Assembly: GCA_030536855.1 (NCBI GenBank)
Contig: JAUNPK010000002.1
Location: 51,673 to 115,672 of the forward strand
Source: Eubacteriales bacterium
GTDB lineage: Bacteria > Bacillota > Clostridia > Lachnospirales > Lachnospiraceae
Direction: 5' to 3'
DNA: 64,000 bases
Of the stretch, positions 1 through 7,964 are shown piece after piece. The notes under the pieces were generated by a model, which ran no database searches, was not told the origin of the DNA, and was given only the letters and a program-made list of their open reading frames with translations. How positions within the stretch are numbered: the first letter of the stretch is position 1; each line of letters begins with the position of its first letter. Both the position numbers and the translations under genes were made by a program.

Positions 1-234
1 ATAGGCCATCTTCTTGGAGCTGCAGGTGCAGTGGAATTCATTACATGCGTAAAAACTATAGAAGAAGGATACATACATCCAAACGTAGGTCTTAAGGAAA
101 CAGAAGAAGAAATGGATCTTAACTATGTAAAGGATAACGGAATCAATAAAGATGTTAACCTTGTCCTCAGCAATTCCCTTGGATTCGGAGGACACAATGC
201 AACTATTGCCATTAAGAAATATAGTGGTCAGTAA
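1..234 (+). CDS. fabF: 3-oxoacyl-ACP synthase II, C-terminal part (cut by window start)
   Basis: The reading frame is open from base 1 and ends in a stop at 232-234, so only the last 77 residues are present. The visible part starts with GHLLGAAGAVE, which contains the catalytic histidine region of condensing enzymes (GHxxGAAG), and ends with the NSLGFGGHNA motif that carries the C-terminal FGG active-site loop. FabF condenses malonyl-ACP with growing acyl-ACP in the cytoplasm. It sits 24 bases before accB and heads the fatty-acid operon seen here. The position before accB-fabZ-accC-accDA matches the usual Firmicute fab cluster order. Confidence 0.93.
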   Translation: MGHLLGAAGAVEFITCVKTIEEGYIHPNVGLKETEEEMDLNYVKDNGINKDVNLVLSNSLGFGGHNATIAIKKYSGQ

Positions 235-258
235 GTCGGCGAAAGGAAGGTTTTGATT

Positions 259-702
259 ATGGAATTAGAGAATGTGTTGAAATTAATAACGGCTTTTTCA
301 GAGTCATCCCTCACAAGCTTTACGCTTGATGACGGAAATACTAAGCTTTCGTTTGCCGCAGACAGAAATGAAGGAGAGACATCTTCTAATGTAGTTACTA
401 AAGTGGTAACTGTTAATCCTGAAGTTGCTGTAGAAAATGTAGTTCAGGGCAGTGCTGTATCAGATAACGCTCATACTGTAAATTCGCCTCTCGTAGGTGT
501 ATTCTACAGTGCTTCTTCTCCTGAGGAAAGTCCATTTGTATCTGTGGGTGACCATGTTAAAAAGGGTCAGGTTCTGGGAATAGTTGAAGCAATGAAGCTT
601 ATGAACGAGATTGAAAGCGATTATGAAGGCGTCGTAAAAGAGATTCTTGTAAACAATGAGCAGATGGTAGAGTACGGACAGCCAATGTTTGTTATAGAGT
701 AA
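259..702 (+). CDS. accB: Biotin carboxyl carrier protein of acetyl-CoA carboxylase
   Basis: This 147-residue protein carries the biotin attachment motif EAMKLMNEIE near residues 115-124; the lysine is the biotinylation site. An N-terminal helical region and an acidic, Val/Ala-rich linker come before the biotinyl domain, as in typical AccB. It shuttles carboxybiotin between AccC and AccDA to form malonyl-CoA. I chose the ATG at 259 because the ribosome binding site (GAAAGGAAGG, 241-250) is placed 8 bases upstream. A TTG at 253 would add two residues and lies too close to that site. It lies between fabF and fabZ with short spacers, so it is surely in the same operon. Confidence 0.95.
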   Translation: MELENVLKLITAFSESSLTSFTLDDGNTKLSFAADRNEGETSSNVVTKVVTVNPEVAVENVVQGSAVSDNAHTVNSPLVGVFYSASSPEESPFVSVGDHVKKGQVLGIVEAMKLMNEIESDYEGVVKEILVNNEQMVEYGQPMFVIE

Positions 703-727
703 GAACTCTACAGAAATGGAGATTGAT

Positions 728-1150
728 ATGTTAACAACAAAGGAAATAATGGAAATAATACCACACAGACATCCTTTTCTGTTGGTGGATACAATAGAGG
801 AACTTGTGCCGGGAGAAAGCGCAGTAGGATATAAATGTGTAACTTACGATGAGCCATATTTTTCAGGACATTTTCCCCAGGAACCTGTTATGCCCGGTGT
901 TTTACAGGTTGAGGCATGTGCTCAGGTTGGAGCGGTAGCAATATTATCTCTTGAAGAAAATAAAGGTAAGACTGCTTATTTTGGAGCAATTAATAATGCA
1001 AAGTTCAAGCGTAAGGTTGTTCCCGGAGATAAGCTTAGAATGGAATGTAAGATTATCAAAAGAAAAGGCCCTGTAGGTGTTGGTTCAGTGACAGCAACTG
1101 TAGACGGGGAACTTGCTTTATCAGGGGAATTAACATTTATGATTTCCTAA
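728..1150 (+). CDS. fabZ: 3-hydroxyacyl-ACP dehydratase FabZ
   Basis: The 140-residue protein has the family signature IPHRHPFLLVD near its start and HFPQEPVMPGVLQVEA, which contains the catalytic glutamate in the hot-dog-fold helix. It dehydrates 3-hydroxyacyl-ACP in fatty-acid elongation. An ATG at 716 is possible, but the GGAG at 718-721 sits 6 bases before the ATG at 728, and starting there gives the usual FabZ N-terminus (MLTTKEIMEIIPHR). Length and motifs are normal. It is embedded between accB and accC, which is common in Firmicutes and couples malonyl-CoA supply to chain elongation. Confidence 0.95.
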   Translation: MLTTKEIMEIIPHRHPFLLVDTIEELVPGESAVGYKCVTYDEPYFSGHFPQEPVMPGVLQVEACAQVGAVAILSLEENKGKTAYFGAINNAKFKRKVVPGDKLRMECKIIKRKGPVGVGSVTATVDGELALSGELTFMIS

Positions 1151-1194
1151 ATTATGAGATTAGAGAATCTCTAAATTAAGAAAAGGAGCATCCT

Positions 1195-2541
1195 ATGATT
1201 AACAAGATTCTAATCGCCAACCGTGGCGAAATCGCGGTACGAATAATCAGAGCCTGTAGAGAATTGGGCATAAGAACGGTAGCTGTCTATTCAGAGGCAG
1301 ATAGAGATGCCTTACATACCCAGCTTGCAGATGAAAGTGTATGCATAGGAAAAGCTCAGGCGTCCGATAGTTACCTTAATATAGAAAGAATTTTAAGTGC
1401 AACCGTGGCTACCCATGCGGATGCCATACATCCGGGATTTGGTTTTCTTTCTGAAAACAGCAAATTTGCGGAGCTTTGTGAGAAATGTAACATTACATTT
1501 ATTGGCCCTTCATCAGAGGTAATAGAAAAGACGGGAAATAAGCAGGAAGCAAGAAATACCATGATTGCTGCAGGCGTTCCTGTTATTCCGGGAACTAAAG
1601 AGCCTGTATATACTCCGGAACAGGGACAGGAATTAGCAGACGGTATCGGATATCCTGTTATGATTAAGGCAGCTCTTGGTGGTGGCGGAAAGGGAATGCG
1701 TGTTGTAAGAGACGCAGCCGATTTCCAGAGAGAATTTAACAATGCCCAGCGTGAATCTGTAAATGGTTTTGGTGATAATACAATGTATATTGAAAAATAT
1801 ATTGAGGAGCCAAGACATATAGAATTCCAGATTTTAGCTGATAATTACGGAAATGTAATACATTTGGGAGAACGTGACTGTTCCATTCAGAGAAATCATC
1901 AGAAGATGGTGGAGGAGTCTCCGTCTATTGCTCTTAACGAGGATATCAGAAAGAGAATGGGAGAGACTGCAATAAAGGCAGCTAAGGCTGTTAATTATAC
2001 TAATGCAGGAACAGTGGAGTTTCTTCTTGATAAAAATAATGACTTCTACTTTATGGAGGTTAATACAAGAATTCAGGTGGAACATGGCGTTACAGAGCTG
2101 ATGACGGGTATAGACCTTATAAAGGAACAGATTAGAATTGCAGCAGGAGAAAAGCTTGATATTTCCCAGGAGGATGTAAGGCTTACGGGAGCTGCAATTG
2201 AAGTGAGAATTAATGCAGAGGACCCATATAAAAAATTTGCTCCGTGTCCGGGTACAATTACTGATATCCATATACCCGGGGGAAATGGCGTAAGAATTGA
2301 TACGGCTGTATATACAGGTTATACAATACCGCCATTTTACGATTCAATGATTTTGAAGGTTATGGTTCATGACCGTGACAGAGCATCTGTCATTGCTAAA
2401 ATGCGCAGTGTTTTGGGGGAGATTGTTATAGAAGGTGTTACTACTAATCTGGATTTCCAGTATGAGATATGTAACAATGAAAAATTTATCCAAGGTAATA
2501 TAACTACTGACTTTATAGCTCAGGAGTTTGGTAATAGGTAA
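1195..2541 (+). CDS. accC: Acetyl-CoA carboxylase, biotin carboxylase subunit
   Basis: The 448 residues match full-length AccC. The N-terminal fold has NRGEIAVRIIRACRELGI, followed by the ATP-grasp glycine-rich loop AALGGGGKGMRVV, the metal- and ATP-binding FMEVNTRIQVEHGVTE segment, and the EVRINAEDP motif. It carboxylates biotin on AccB using ATP and bicarbonate. A good AAAGGAG precedes the ATG at 1195. It is followed 15 bases later by accDA, so the complete carboxylase (AccB, AccC, AccDA) is encoded in one run. Nothing is unusual about the gene itself. Confidence 0.97.
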   Translation: MINKILIANRGEIAVRIIRACRELGIRTVAVYSEADRDALHTQLADESVCIGKAQASDSYLNIERILSATVATHADAIHPGFGFLSENSKFAELCEKCNITFIGPSSEVIEKTGNKQEARNTMIAAGVPVIPGTKEPVYTPEQGQELADGIGYPVMIKAALGGGGKGMRVVRDAADFQREFNNAQRESVNGFGDNTMYIEKYIEEPRHIEFQILADNYGNVIHLGERDCSIQRNHQKMVEESPSIALNEDIRKRMGETAIKAAKAVNYTNAGTVEFLLDKNNDFYFMEVNTRIQVEHGVTELMTGIDLIKEQIRIAAGEKLDISQEDVRLTGAAIEVRINAEDPYKKFAPCPGTITDIHIPGGNGVRIDTAVYTGYTIPPFYDSMILKVMVHDRDRASVIAKMRSVLGEIVIEGVTTNLDFQYEICNNEKFIQGNITTDFIAQEFGNR

Positions 2542-2556
2542 TAATTGAGGATTGGT

Positions 2557-4305
2557 ATGGAATTAAAAGGATTATTTAAGAAGAATACTAATAAAATAAT
2601 AGATGACAGTAAGGCAAATGTGCCGGACGGACTCTATACAAAATGTCCGGTTTGTTCAAAAATGGTTCTTACAGAAGATGTGTATCTGAACAATTGTATA
2701 TGTCCGGAATGTAATCACTACAATAAGATTGATGCCAGAACCAGAATTTCAATGGTGGTAGATAAAAATACATTTGAAGAATGGGATGAAGGTATTAAAG
2801 AAAGTAATCCTTGCCAGTTTGAAGGTTACAGTGAAAAAATCGTATCATTGAAAGCAAAGACAGGTCTTGATGAGGCTATTGTTACAGGAAGAGGAAAGAT
2901 AGACGGCAACGATACTGTCATTGGAATATGTGATACAAGATTCCTTATGGGGAGTATGGGAGAAGTCGTTGGTGAGAAGCTCACAAGAGCGGTGGAAAAA
3001 GCCACAGAATTAAAGCTTCCTGTTATAGTGTTTACATGTTCAGGTGGGGCCAGAATGCAGGAGGGAATTGTATCTCTTATGCAGATGGCTAAGACGAGTG
3101 CTGCCATTAAGAAGCATGATGAGGCTGGACTTCTTTATATAACTGTTCTCACTGATCCTACTACAGGTGGAGTAACAGCCAGCTTTGCAATGCTTGGAGA
3201 TATTATTCTTGCTGAACCGGGAGCATTGGTAGGATTTGCAGGACCAAGAGTTATAAAGCAGACAATAGGACAGGATCTTCCAAAAGGCTTCCAGAGGGCA
3301 GAATTTTTGCTGGAACATGGAATGATTGACGCTATAGTAGAGAGACATGAACTTAAGTCTACACTTGGTTATCTGTTAAAAGTACACAAACAGTCAGATA
3401 ACAATAAGATGGAGGATTACAAAGTATACCTCAGTGATAAGTTCGAAACTCTTAAGAATGAAGGAAATCAGGAACTTATAAGTATAAGTGAATATGATAA
3501 AGGACTTCAGTCTGACGAAAATGCTACAACAGCCTGGGAGAGAGTTCAGATTGCAAGAGGTAATGACAGACCTACAGCTCTTGATTATATTAATCGTCTC
3601 ACAAAGAATTTTTACGAGCTCCACGGAGACAGACAGTTTGGTGATGACGGTGCCATTGTGGGTGGAATTGCAATGTTTGGTAAGCAGCCTGTTACTATTA
3701 TCGGACAGCAGAAGGGAAGAACAACCAAAGAGAATATTCACAGAAACTTTGGTATGCCTAATCCGGAAGGATACAGAAAAGCGCTGCGCCTGATGAAACA
3801 GGCAGAGAAATTTAACAGACCTGTTATATGCCTTGTGGATACTCCGGGTGCATATCCGGGAATCGGTGCTGAGGAGAGAGGACAAGGTGAGGCAATAGCA
3901 AGAAATCTTTATGAGATGTCATCACTCAAATGTCCGATTCTTTCAATTGTTATCGGAGAAGGCGGAAGTGGTGGCGCTCTTGCTCTTGCAGTGGGAGATG
4001 AAGTATGGATGATGGAGAATTCCATTTATTCTATACTTTCACCTGAAGGATTCGCCAGCATATTGTATAAGGATGCAAGAAAAGCTGAAGAGGCAAGTGA
4101 AAAGATGAAAATTACTGCCAAAGATTTATATGAGCTTGGCATTATAGAGAAGATAATTCCTGAGAATGGTGAAATATCGAAAGAAAAACTAAGACCGATA
4201 GGATTATACATGAAGATAGAGATTGCAAAATTTCTTATTGAAAAATGTGGAATGAATACGTCGGAGCTTGTTGAGGCACGATATAACAGATTTAGGAAAA
4301 TATGA
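2557..4305 (+). CDS. accDA: Acetyl-CoA carboxylase carboxyltransferase, fused beta and alpha subunits (AccD-AccA)
   Basis: One 582-residue frame carries both carboxyltransferase subunits. The N-terminal half is AccD, with a four-cysteine zinc ribbon (CPVC about residues 30-33, CPEC about 50-53) and the beta-subunit core ([25 protein letters not shown]). A linker near residues 275-320 leads into AccA, with the [18 protein letters not shown] and [19 protein letters not shown] motifs. In many bacteria these are separate genes. The join is in frame and needs no frameshift. The ATG at 2557 follows GAGG (2547-2550); the in-frame TTG at 2545 is too early. It transfers the carboxyl group from biotin to acetyl-CoA and ends the lipid operon before a strong terminator. 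Confidence 0.94.
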   Translation: MELKGLFKKNTNKIIDDSKANVPDGLYTKCPVCSKMVLTEDVYLNNCICPECNHYNKIDARTRISMVVDKNTFEEWDEGIKESNPCQFEGYSEKIVSLKAKTGLDEAIVTGRGKIDGNDTVIGICDTRFLMGSMGEVVGEKLTRAVEKATELKLPVIVFTCSGGARMQEGIVSLMQMAKTSAAIKKHDEAGLLYITVLTDPTTGGVTASFAMLGDIILAEPGALVGFAGPRVIKQTIGQDLPKGFQRAEFLLEHGMIDAIVERHELKSTLGYLLKVHKQSDNNKMEDYKVYLSDKFETLKNEGNQELISISEYDKGLQSDENATTAWERVQIARGNDRPTALDYINRLTKNFYELHGDRQFGDDGAIVGGIAMFGKQPVTIIGQQKGRTTKENIHRNFGMPNPEGYRKALRLMKQAEKFNRPVICLVDTPGAYPGIGAEERGQGEAIARNLYEMSSLKCPILSIVIGEGGSGGALALAVGDEVWMMENSIYSILSPEGFASILYKDARKAEEASEKMKITAKDLYELGIIEKIIPENGEISKEKLRPIGLYMKIEIAKFLIEKCGMNTSELVEARYNRFRKI

Positions 4306-4350
4306 GAAAGGGGGAAGGGGGTCTGACCCCCTTTCCCCCCTTTCTCTTTT
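4304..4350. terminator. Bidirectional intrinsic terminator after accDA
   Basis: A long, very G/C-rich inverted repeat of about 20 bp (GAGAAAGGGGGAAGGGGG with its complement) begins at the accDA stop codon and is followed by CTTTT. On the other strand it ends the convergent zinc-ribbon gene. It separates the fatty-acid operon from what follows. Confidence 0.9.
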
Positions 4351-4354
4351 CCTA

Positions 4355-5113
4355 TTATTTAACTACAAATGATATTTTTTTGTCGCTGAAGTAGTTGTCG
4401 CTGTATTCAATAACTATGCTGGTTGCATCAGCAGGGACTTCGTAATATACATATCCATTAGTCTTTTTTCCTGAGGATAAGGTTGCGGAAAGAGTTCCGT
4501 CAAAACCATATTTCTGGTCACAACTGTATCCGTCAGCATAACAAGAATAATCCATATCTGAGACAAATGTATCTGATTTACCAATATTCTCAAATTCGAA
4601 TTTAGCTCTGATATACTTCTTTCCTGATTCCGGCTGAATAAACATATTGTCTGATACATAATCTTCCACGGAAACATATGATATACGCAGGCTATCTGTT
4701 TGGAGGATATCCCCTACGTTGTAAGTGTCTTTGGTGTTTCCAGCATTGGAAGAATCATTATTATCCCCTGATGAAACGGAACCATCCCCGGTTGTTCCTA
4801 CTTTTTTAGAATTGCTGGAAGAACCGCCTGCAATGGAAACAATAACTATCAGTGCAATAATGCCAAGAACAATCCATCTTACTGTGTGAGATTGTTTCTT
4901 TCTGCAATTAGGACATATTTTGGCTGAAATATCCATAGGTGTTTTGCAGTATTTACATACTTTGGTTTTACCGGGAACGGGATTTCCGTATGCACCGGAA
5001 CCGCCCGGCTGATTATTTCCGGGATTCTGATAATTACCCATATTCTGATTATTTCCCGGGTATTGAATGTTCCCGGGATTTTGTGCTTGATTCTGTAGAT
5101 TGTTTTCGTTCAT
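4355..5113 (-). CDS. Zinc-ribbon, single-pass membrane protein with DUF4352-like extracytoplasmic domain
   Basis: I read four parts in this 252-residue protein: an Asn/Pro/Gly-rich repeat tail (NPGN-type repeats) at the N-terminus, a zinc ribbon CKYC...CPNC, one hydrophobic helix (WIVLGIIALIVIVSIAGG), then a Ser/Asp/Asn-rich linker and a beta-rich C-terminal domain resembling DUF4352. The membrane helix should place the C-terminal domain outside the cell. The start at 5113 is chosen because an AGAGGGAA lies just upstream; the in-frame ATG at 5137 lacks one. It sits downstream of the kinase gene on the same strand, about 180 bases away, and might belong to the same signalling unit, but this is only inference. 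No enzymatic motif is visible. Confidence 0.7.
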   Translation of the reverse strand: MNENNLQNQAQNPGNIQYPGNNQNMGNYQNPGNNQPGGSGAYGNPVPGKTKVCKYCKTPMDISAKICPNCRKKQSHTVRWIVLGIIALIVIVSIAGGSSSNSKKVGTTGDGSVSSGDNNDSSNAGNTKDTYNVGDILQTDSLRISYVSVEDYVSDNMFIQPESGKKYIRAKFEFENIGKSDTFVSDMDYSCYADGYSCDQKYGFDGTLSATLSSGKKTNGYVYYEVPADATSIVIEYSDNYFSDKKISFVVK

Positions 5114-5289
5114 AAATTCCCTCTTTTCCGCACACATCAGGTGCTTTTTCTTTTTCGTTGCTTTCCATCATCCAATTGGTTCTGATGCTTTGTTTATGAG
5201 GGAATTATATCAAAATGTTGCATTAAAAAAGTCCGCCGGCAGCGGACTTTTCAGAATAGGTAATTTGTTATAATGCGCAGGTACAGCTA

Positions 5290-6465
5290 TCATTGAATCA
5301 TAGCCAGTACAAAACACGAAAGGAGAAAAACTATAATAAATCCCAATATACAGGCTACAGTACGGATTAAAAAATCAAGAATCTTGTGTTTGCCGTAAAA
5401 AGGCAGGTTGTTCAGTATGTTAAGGTAATTACCTGCCATTAGAATGGCAACAAAGAACATTAGGAATACTAAGATTCTTGTTATGTATAAAATTACCCCG
5501 GTAACAGGTATGTCATTATTCTCTCCGGATGTGAAGACCATAGAGGAACAGAGTAATATAAGAAAAGCATATCCCAAGATGGACACAACTATATTTAGCA
5601 ATTTGCCGGATCTGAATCCAACGGGGAGATATTGTCTCCAGGAAATTCGTATATTATCACAGGATAAAGAATCTGTCATGTTAATGCTCGCTGATTTCTT
5701 ACTGCCGATGTCCTGCGAAGAGCCAATACCCTGCGAAGAAAAAGCGTCCGGGTTTATGAGCCTCAGTGAATTGATAAGTTCATTTACATTACTATATCTT
5801 TCTTCAGGGTTAAGCTTTGTACATTTTTTAATGATGTCACTCATAGGACCGTCGTTGTACAGATAATCTTTGCTGGATTTTCCTGTAAGACAATAGTTTG
5901 CAAGAACTCCTAATGCATAAATATCCGTTCTTGCGTCAGACTGTCCAAAACCGAATTGCTCTGGGGCGGCAAATGCTTCCGTTCCCATAAACATCGTATC
6001 CTTATTAGAATTTTTGTTGGTATGTCTGGCAGCGTTATAATCAATCAGTCGGACGATATTGTCAGAGGAAATTATTATATTGGTAGGTTTGATATCCCTG
6101 TGAATGATAGGGGGTGTGAGAAAATGTAATTTCATAAGGATATTACATAATGACAAAATAAGGGAAACAGTTTCATTTTCCGTAAAAAGCCTTCTGGAAA
6201 GTCTTTTTTCAAGTGTCTCGCCGTGAATGTATTCCTCAATTAAAATGAGCTTGTCATCGTCACGGATGCAAAGTTCTATTTTGGGAATACCCGGAAAGTT
6301 ATATTCCATAAGACGTTTGTATATATCTTCGTTAAAATTAGTAAGTACCTTTTTAACAAAGATTTCATCTGTCATGGTGTTTTTTACTAAAGTGACATTT
6401 TTACTGCCTTTTAGGTTTGTTATATACTGATAGCATGATAATTCATACTCTTCCTGAATTGTCAT
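5290..6465 (-). CDS. Hanks-type serine/threonine protein kinase, membrane-anchored at C-terminus
   Basis: The 391-residue protein has the kinase core in residues ~20-230. Visible motifs are a VKKVL lysine segment, the catalytic loop HRDIKPTNIII, and an APE-like AAPEQFG after FMGTEA. The usual DFG metal-binding triad reads DYN (IDYNAAR), a change seen in a subset of bacterial kinases; the aspartate is kept. A glycine-rich loop is hard to recognise. The C-terminal ~110 residues contain about three hydrophobic helices, so the kinase domain faces the cytoplasm. No PASTA repeats are present, so this is not the PrkC/Stk1 cell-wall kinase. It is divergent from an HTH gene whose start is only 71 bases away. 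Confidence 0.85.
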   Translation of the reverse strand: MTIQEEYELSCYQYITNLKGSKNVTLVKNTMTDEIFVKKVLTNFNEDIYKRLMEYNFPGIPKIELCIRDDDKLILIEEYIHGETLEKRLSRRLFTENETVSLILSLCNILMKLHFLTPPIIHRDIKPTNIIISSDNIVRLIDYNAARHTNKNSNKDTMFMGTEAFAAPEQFGFGQSDARTDIYALGVLANYCLTGKSSKDYLYNDGPMSDIIKKCTKLNPEERYSNVNELINSLRLINPDAFSSQGIGSSQDIGSKKSASINMTDSLSCDNIRISWRQYLPVGFRSGKLLNIVVSILGYAFLILLCSSMVFTSGENNDIPVTGVILYITRILVFLMFFVAILMAGNYLNILNNLPFYGKHKILDFLIRTVACILGFIIVFLLSCFVLAMIQ

Positions 6466-6536
6466 TTATATTTTCTCCATTCGTGTTAAAATGTGGTTAC
6501 AGAACTATTTATTTCTATAATAGCGAGGTTTTTATT

Positions 6537-6983
6537 ATGAATCAAGAGTCGACGGGGCATTTGAATAATATACTTAAGAATACATCAATAGAAGATTGCG
6601 AAGAATACATAGCACAGCATGCCGATAATAATGATTTCAGCACATATTTTTCAGATTATATGCAGGAGAATAATATAAGAACTTCCCAGATAGTAAAAAA
6701 ATGTGAAGGCCTTGTGGGAAAGTCATACATATATGAAATACTGGGCGGAAAGAAGAAACCGTCAAGAGACAGGGCGCTTATATTATGCATGGCTGCAGAA
6801 ATGAATCTTAAAACTACCAACAGGGTATTGGAATCATTAGGATATACTCCCCTTTATCCTAAAAGTGCCAGAGATGCAATAATCGCAATTTTCATCAACA
6901 ACGGCGTGTACGACGTGGATGGAATAAATGACAGGCTGTTTGAGCTGAAGGAGGATACACTTCCGGCGGATAAAGACACTTAA
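6537..6983 (+). CDS. Helix-turn-helix protein divergent from the kinase
   Basis: This 148-residue protein has an N-terminal acidic helix and a central Xre/lambda-repressor-like helix-turn-helix: residues ~35-90 read NNIRTSQIVKKCEGL, then GKSYIYEILGGKKKPSRD, the typical turn and recognition helix. A C-terminal helical segment of about 55 residues follows. The ATG at 6537 has AGCGAGG 8 bases upstream; the longer frame opening at 6417 overlaps the kinase start and lacks a site. It is probably a DNA-binding partner or phosphorylation target of the divergent kinase, given the shared promoter region. That link is inference from layout only. Confidence 0.7.
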   Translation: MNQESTGHLNNILKNTSIEDCEEYIAQHADNNDFSTYFSDYMQENNIRTSQIVKKCEGLVGKSYIYEILGGKKKPSRDRALILCMAAEMNLKTTNRVLESLGYTPLYPKSARDAIIAIFINNGVYDVDGINDRLFELKEDTLPADKDT

Positions 6984-7052
6984 TATAATTAACTTTATTT
7001 TAAAAATAATATTAAAAAATAAGCATAAAAGTACTAATAAACCATAAAAGCG

Positions 7053-7081
7053 TTAATATTTTCAAAATATGTGCGTATAAT
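7053..7081 (+). promoter_or_regulatory. SigA-type promoter of the structured RNA
   Basis: A TTAATA box (7053-7058), a 17-base spacer and a perfect TATAAT (7076-7081) are seen, predicting a start near 7088. No coding sequence begins before the terminator at 7184-7214, so the product should be a short RNA. Confidence 0.6.
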
Positions 7082-7087
7082 ATAGTT

Positions 7088-7214
7088 AGGAACAGAAAAG
7101 TTCTTCTTCATCATATTTGATGAGTCCTGTGACGGTTCTGACAGGACGGTAAAATAAAAATTGACCGAATGATGAAGCTGATTACGAGAGGCTAAAAGTC
7201 TCTCGTTTCTTTTT
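7088..7214 (+). ncRNA. Unassigned structured RNA (~127 nt) with intrinsic terminator
   Basis: Between a clear promoter and a strong terminator (stem ACGAGAG/CTCTCGT at 7184-7206, then T-rich) lie several stems: GAAC/GTTC near the 5' end; a 9-bp closing stem CTTCATCAT (7106-7114) with ATGATGAAG (7169-7177); a 7-bp hairpin GTCCTGT/ACAGGAC (7124-7147); and CGGT/ACCG (7147-7167), whose strand could also pair with the hairpin loop as a pseudoknot. The 5' strand of the closing stem can instead form a local TCATCA-TATT-TGATGA hairpin (7108-7123), so two exclusive folds exist. I do not recognise the family. It may be a free small RNA or a riboswitch-like leader for the small frame that follows. Confidence 0.55.
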
Positions 7215-7252
7215 ACTCAATCGAGTAGCTATTCCCAAAGGAGAAAAATTGA

Positions 7253-7339
7253 ATGAGTTTACAAGAGAGTGATTACCAAATTCTTAAGTTGACGGATGCT
7301 TTTTATAATTTCTTAATAAAGTTTATAAATTTTTATTAG
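7253..7339 (+). CDS. Possible 28-residue small protein or leader peptide
   Basis: An ATG at 7253 is preceded by AAAGGAGA (7238-7245) with good spacing and opens a 28-codon frame (MSLQESDYQILKLTDAFYNF, then a hydrophobic/aromatic end) closing with TAG at 7337-7339. It lies just after the structured RNA terminator and its stop overlaps the left arm of the CIRCE operator. The ribosome binding site is its main support; no family is recognised. If real, readthrough past the terminator at 7184-7214 would express it. Confidence 0.3.
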   Translation: MSLQESDYQILKLTDAFYNFLIKFINFY

Positions 7340-7362
7340 CACTCACTATTGACGAGTGCTAA
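7336..7362 (+). promoter_or_regulatory. CIRCE operator (HrcA binding site)
   Basis: A perfect TTAGCACTC, nine-base spacer and GAGTGCTAA is present, the canonical CIRCE inverted repeat bound by the heat-shock repressor HrcA. It lies 77 bases upstream of hsp20, predicting heat-inducible expression of hsp20 and probably the DnaJ-like gene behind it. Confidence 0.95.
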
Positions 7363-7439
7363 CAGTGGTGGTATAACAACAATTGAACAAAGAAAATAAG
7401 TTCTTAAAAGGAACTGTAAATTGAAAGGAGAGATGACTT

Positions 7440-7874
7440 ATGTTAATGCCAAGTATTTTTAATGATAACTTTTTTGATGATTTCTTTAGATTTCCGGAGG
7501 AAGGATACAAAAGAAGCTATAATACCAATAGTGGTCTGATGCAGACAGATGTAACAGAATCAGATACAGGATATGAAGTAAAAATGAATCTTCCGGGATT
7601 TAAGAAGGAAGATGTTAAAGGGGAACTTAAGGATGGTTATCTTGTAATCACAGCAAGCACAAATGAGAACAATGACCAGAAGGATAAGGATGGCAAGTAT
7701 ATCCGTAGAGAAAGATACAGCGGTACATGCAGCCGAAGCTTCTATGTAGGAGAGAATATCACTCAGGAAGATATCAAAGCTAAGTACGATAACGGAGTTC
7801 TGACAATTGCCATTCCTAAGAAGGAAGCGGTTCCAAAGGTCGATGAGTCCAAGTTTATCGCAATTGAAGGTTAA
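7440..7874 (+). CDS. hsp20: Small heat-shock protein, Hsp20/alpha-crystallin family
   Basis: The 144 residues have the alpha-crystallin domain: DVTESDTGYEVKMNLPGFKKEDVK opens it, and VLTIAIPKKE closes it with the conserved A-x-x-x-G-V-L/I-x-I signature (AKYDNGVLTIAIP). The short N-terminus (SIFNDNFFDDFF) is the usual Phe/Asp-rich oligomerisation arm, and PKVD near the end serves as the I/V-x-I-like tail. It binds unfolding proteins without ATP. A GAAAGGAGAG site precedes the ATG. CIRCE lies upstream, so HrcA control is expected. A DnaJ-like gene follows 90 bases downstream, pointing to a stress unit. Confidence 0.93.
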   Translation: MLMPSIFNDNFFDDFFRFPEEGYKRSYNTNSGLMQTDVTESDTGYEVKMNLPGFKKEDVKGELKDGYLVITASTNENNDQKDKDGKYIRRERYSGTCSRSFYVGENITQEDIKAKYDNGVLTIAIPKKEAVPKVDESKFIAIEG

Positions 7875-7887
7875 TAGCTAATCAGAT

Positions 7888-7917
7888 GGGAGTTGTCGCC
7901 TTGCGGCAGCTCCTTTT
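7888..7917 (+). terminator. Weak hairpin between hsp20 and the DnaJ-like gene
   Basis: GGAGTTGTCG pairs with CGGCAGCTCC (two G-U pairs) around a CCTTG loop, followed by only four T residues. It may act as a partial terminator that lowers expression of the second gene, or as a processing stem. Confidence 0.5.
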
Positions 7918-7964
7918 CGATTGCGGCTAGTGGAACAGGTTTCAAGGCGAGGAGGTGAGGAAAT

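Noticed and set aside
1371-2271. Long minus-strand frames inside accC
   Set aside because: They are shadows of the well-supported accC frame and have no family features or ribosome binding sites.
7115-7155. Hammerhead ribozyme-like core (TTGATGA, stem, then GGTAAAA)
   Set aside because: The CUGAUGA and GAAA core positions are not both kept: the first base differs and GAA is replaced by GGU, so the catalytic core is broken.
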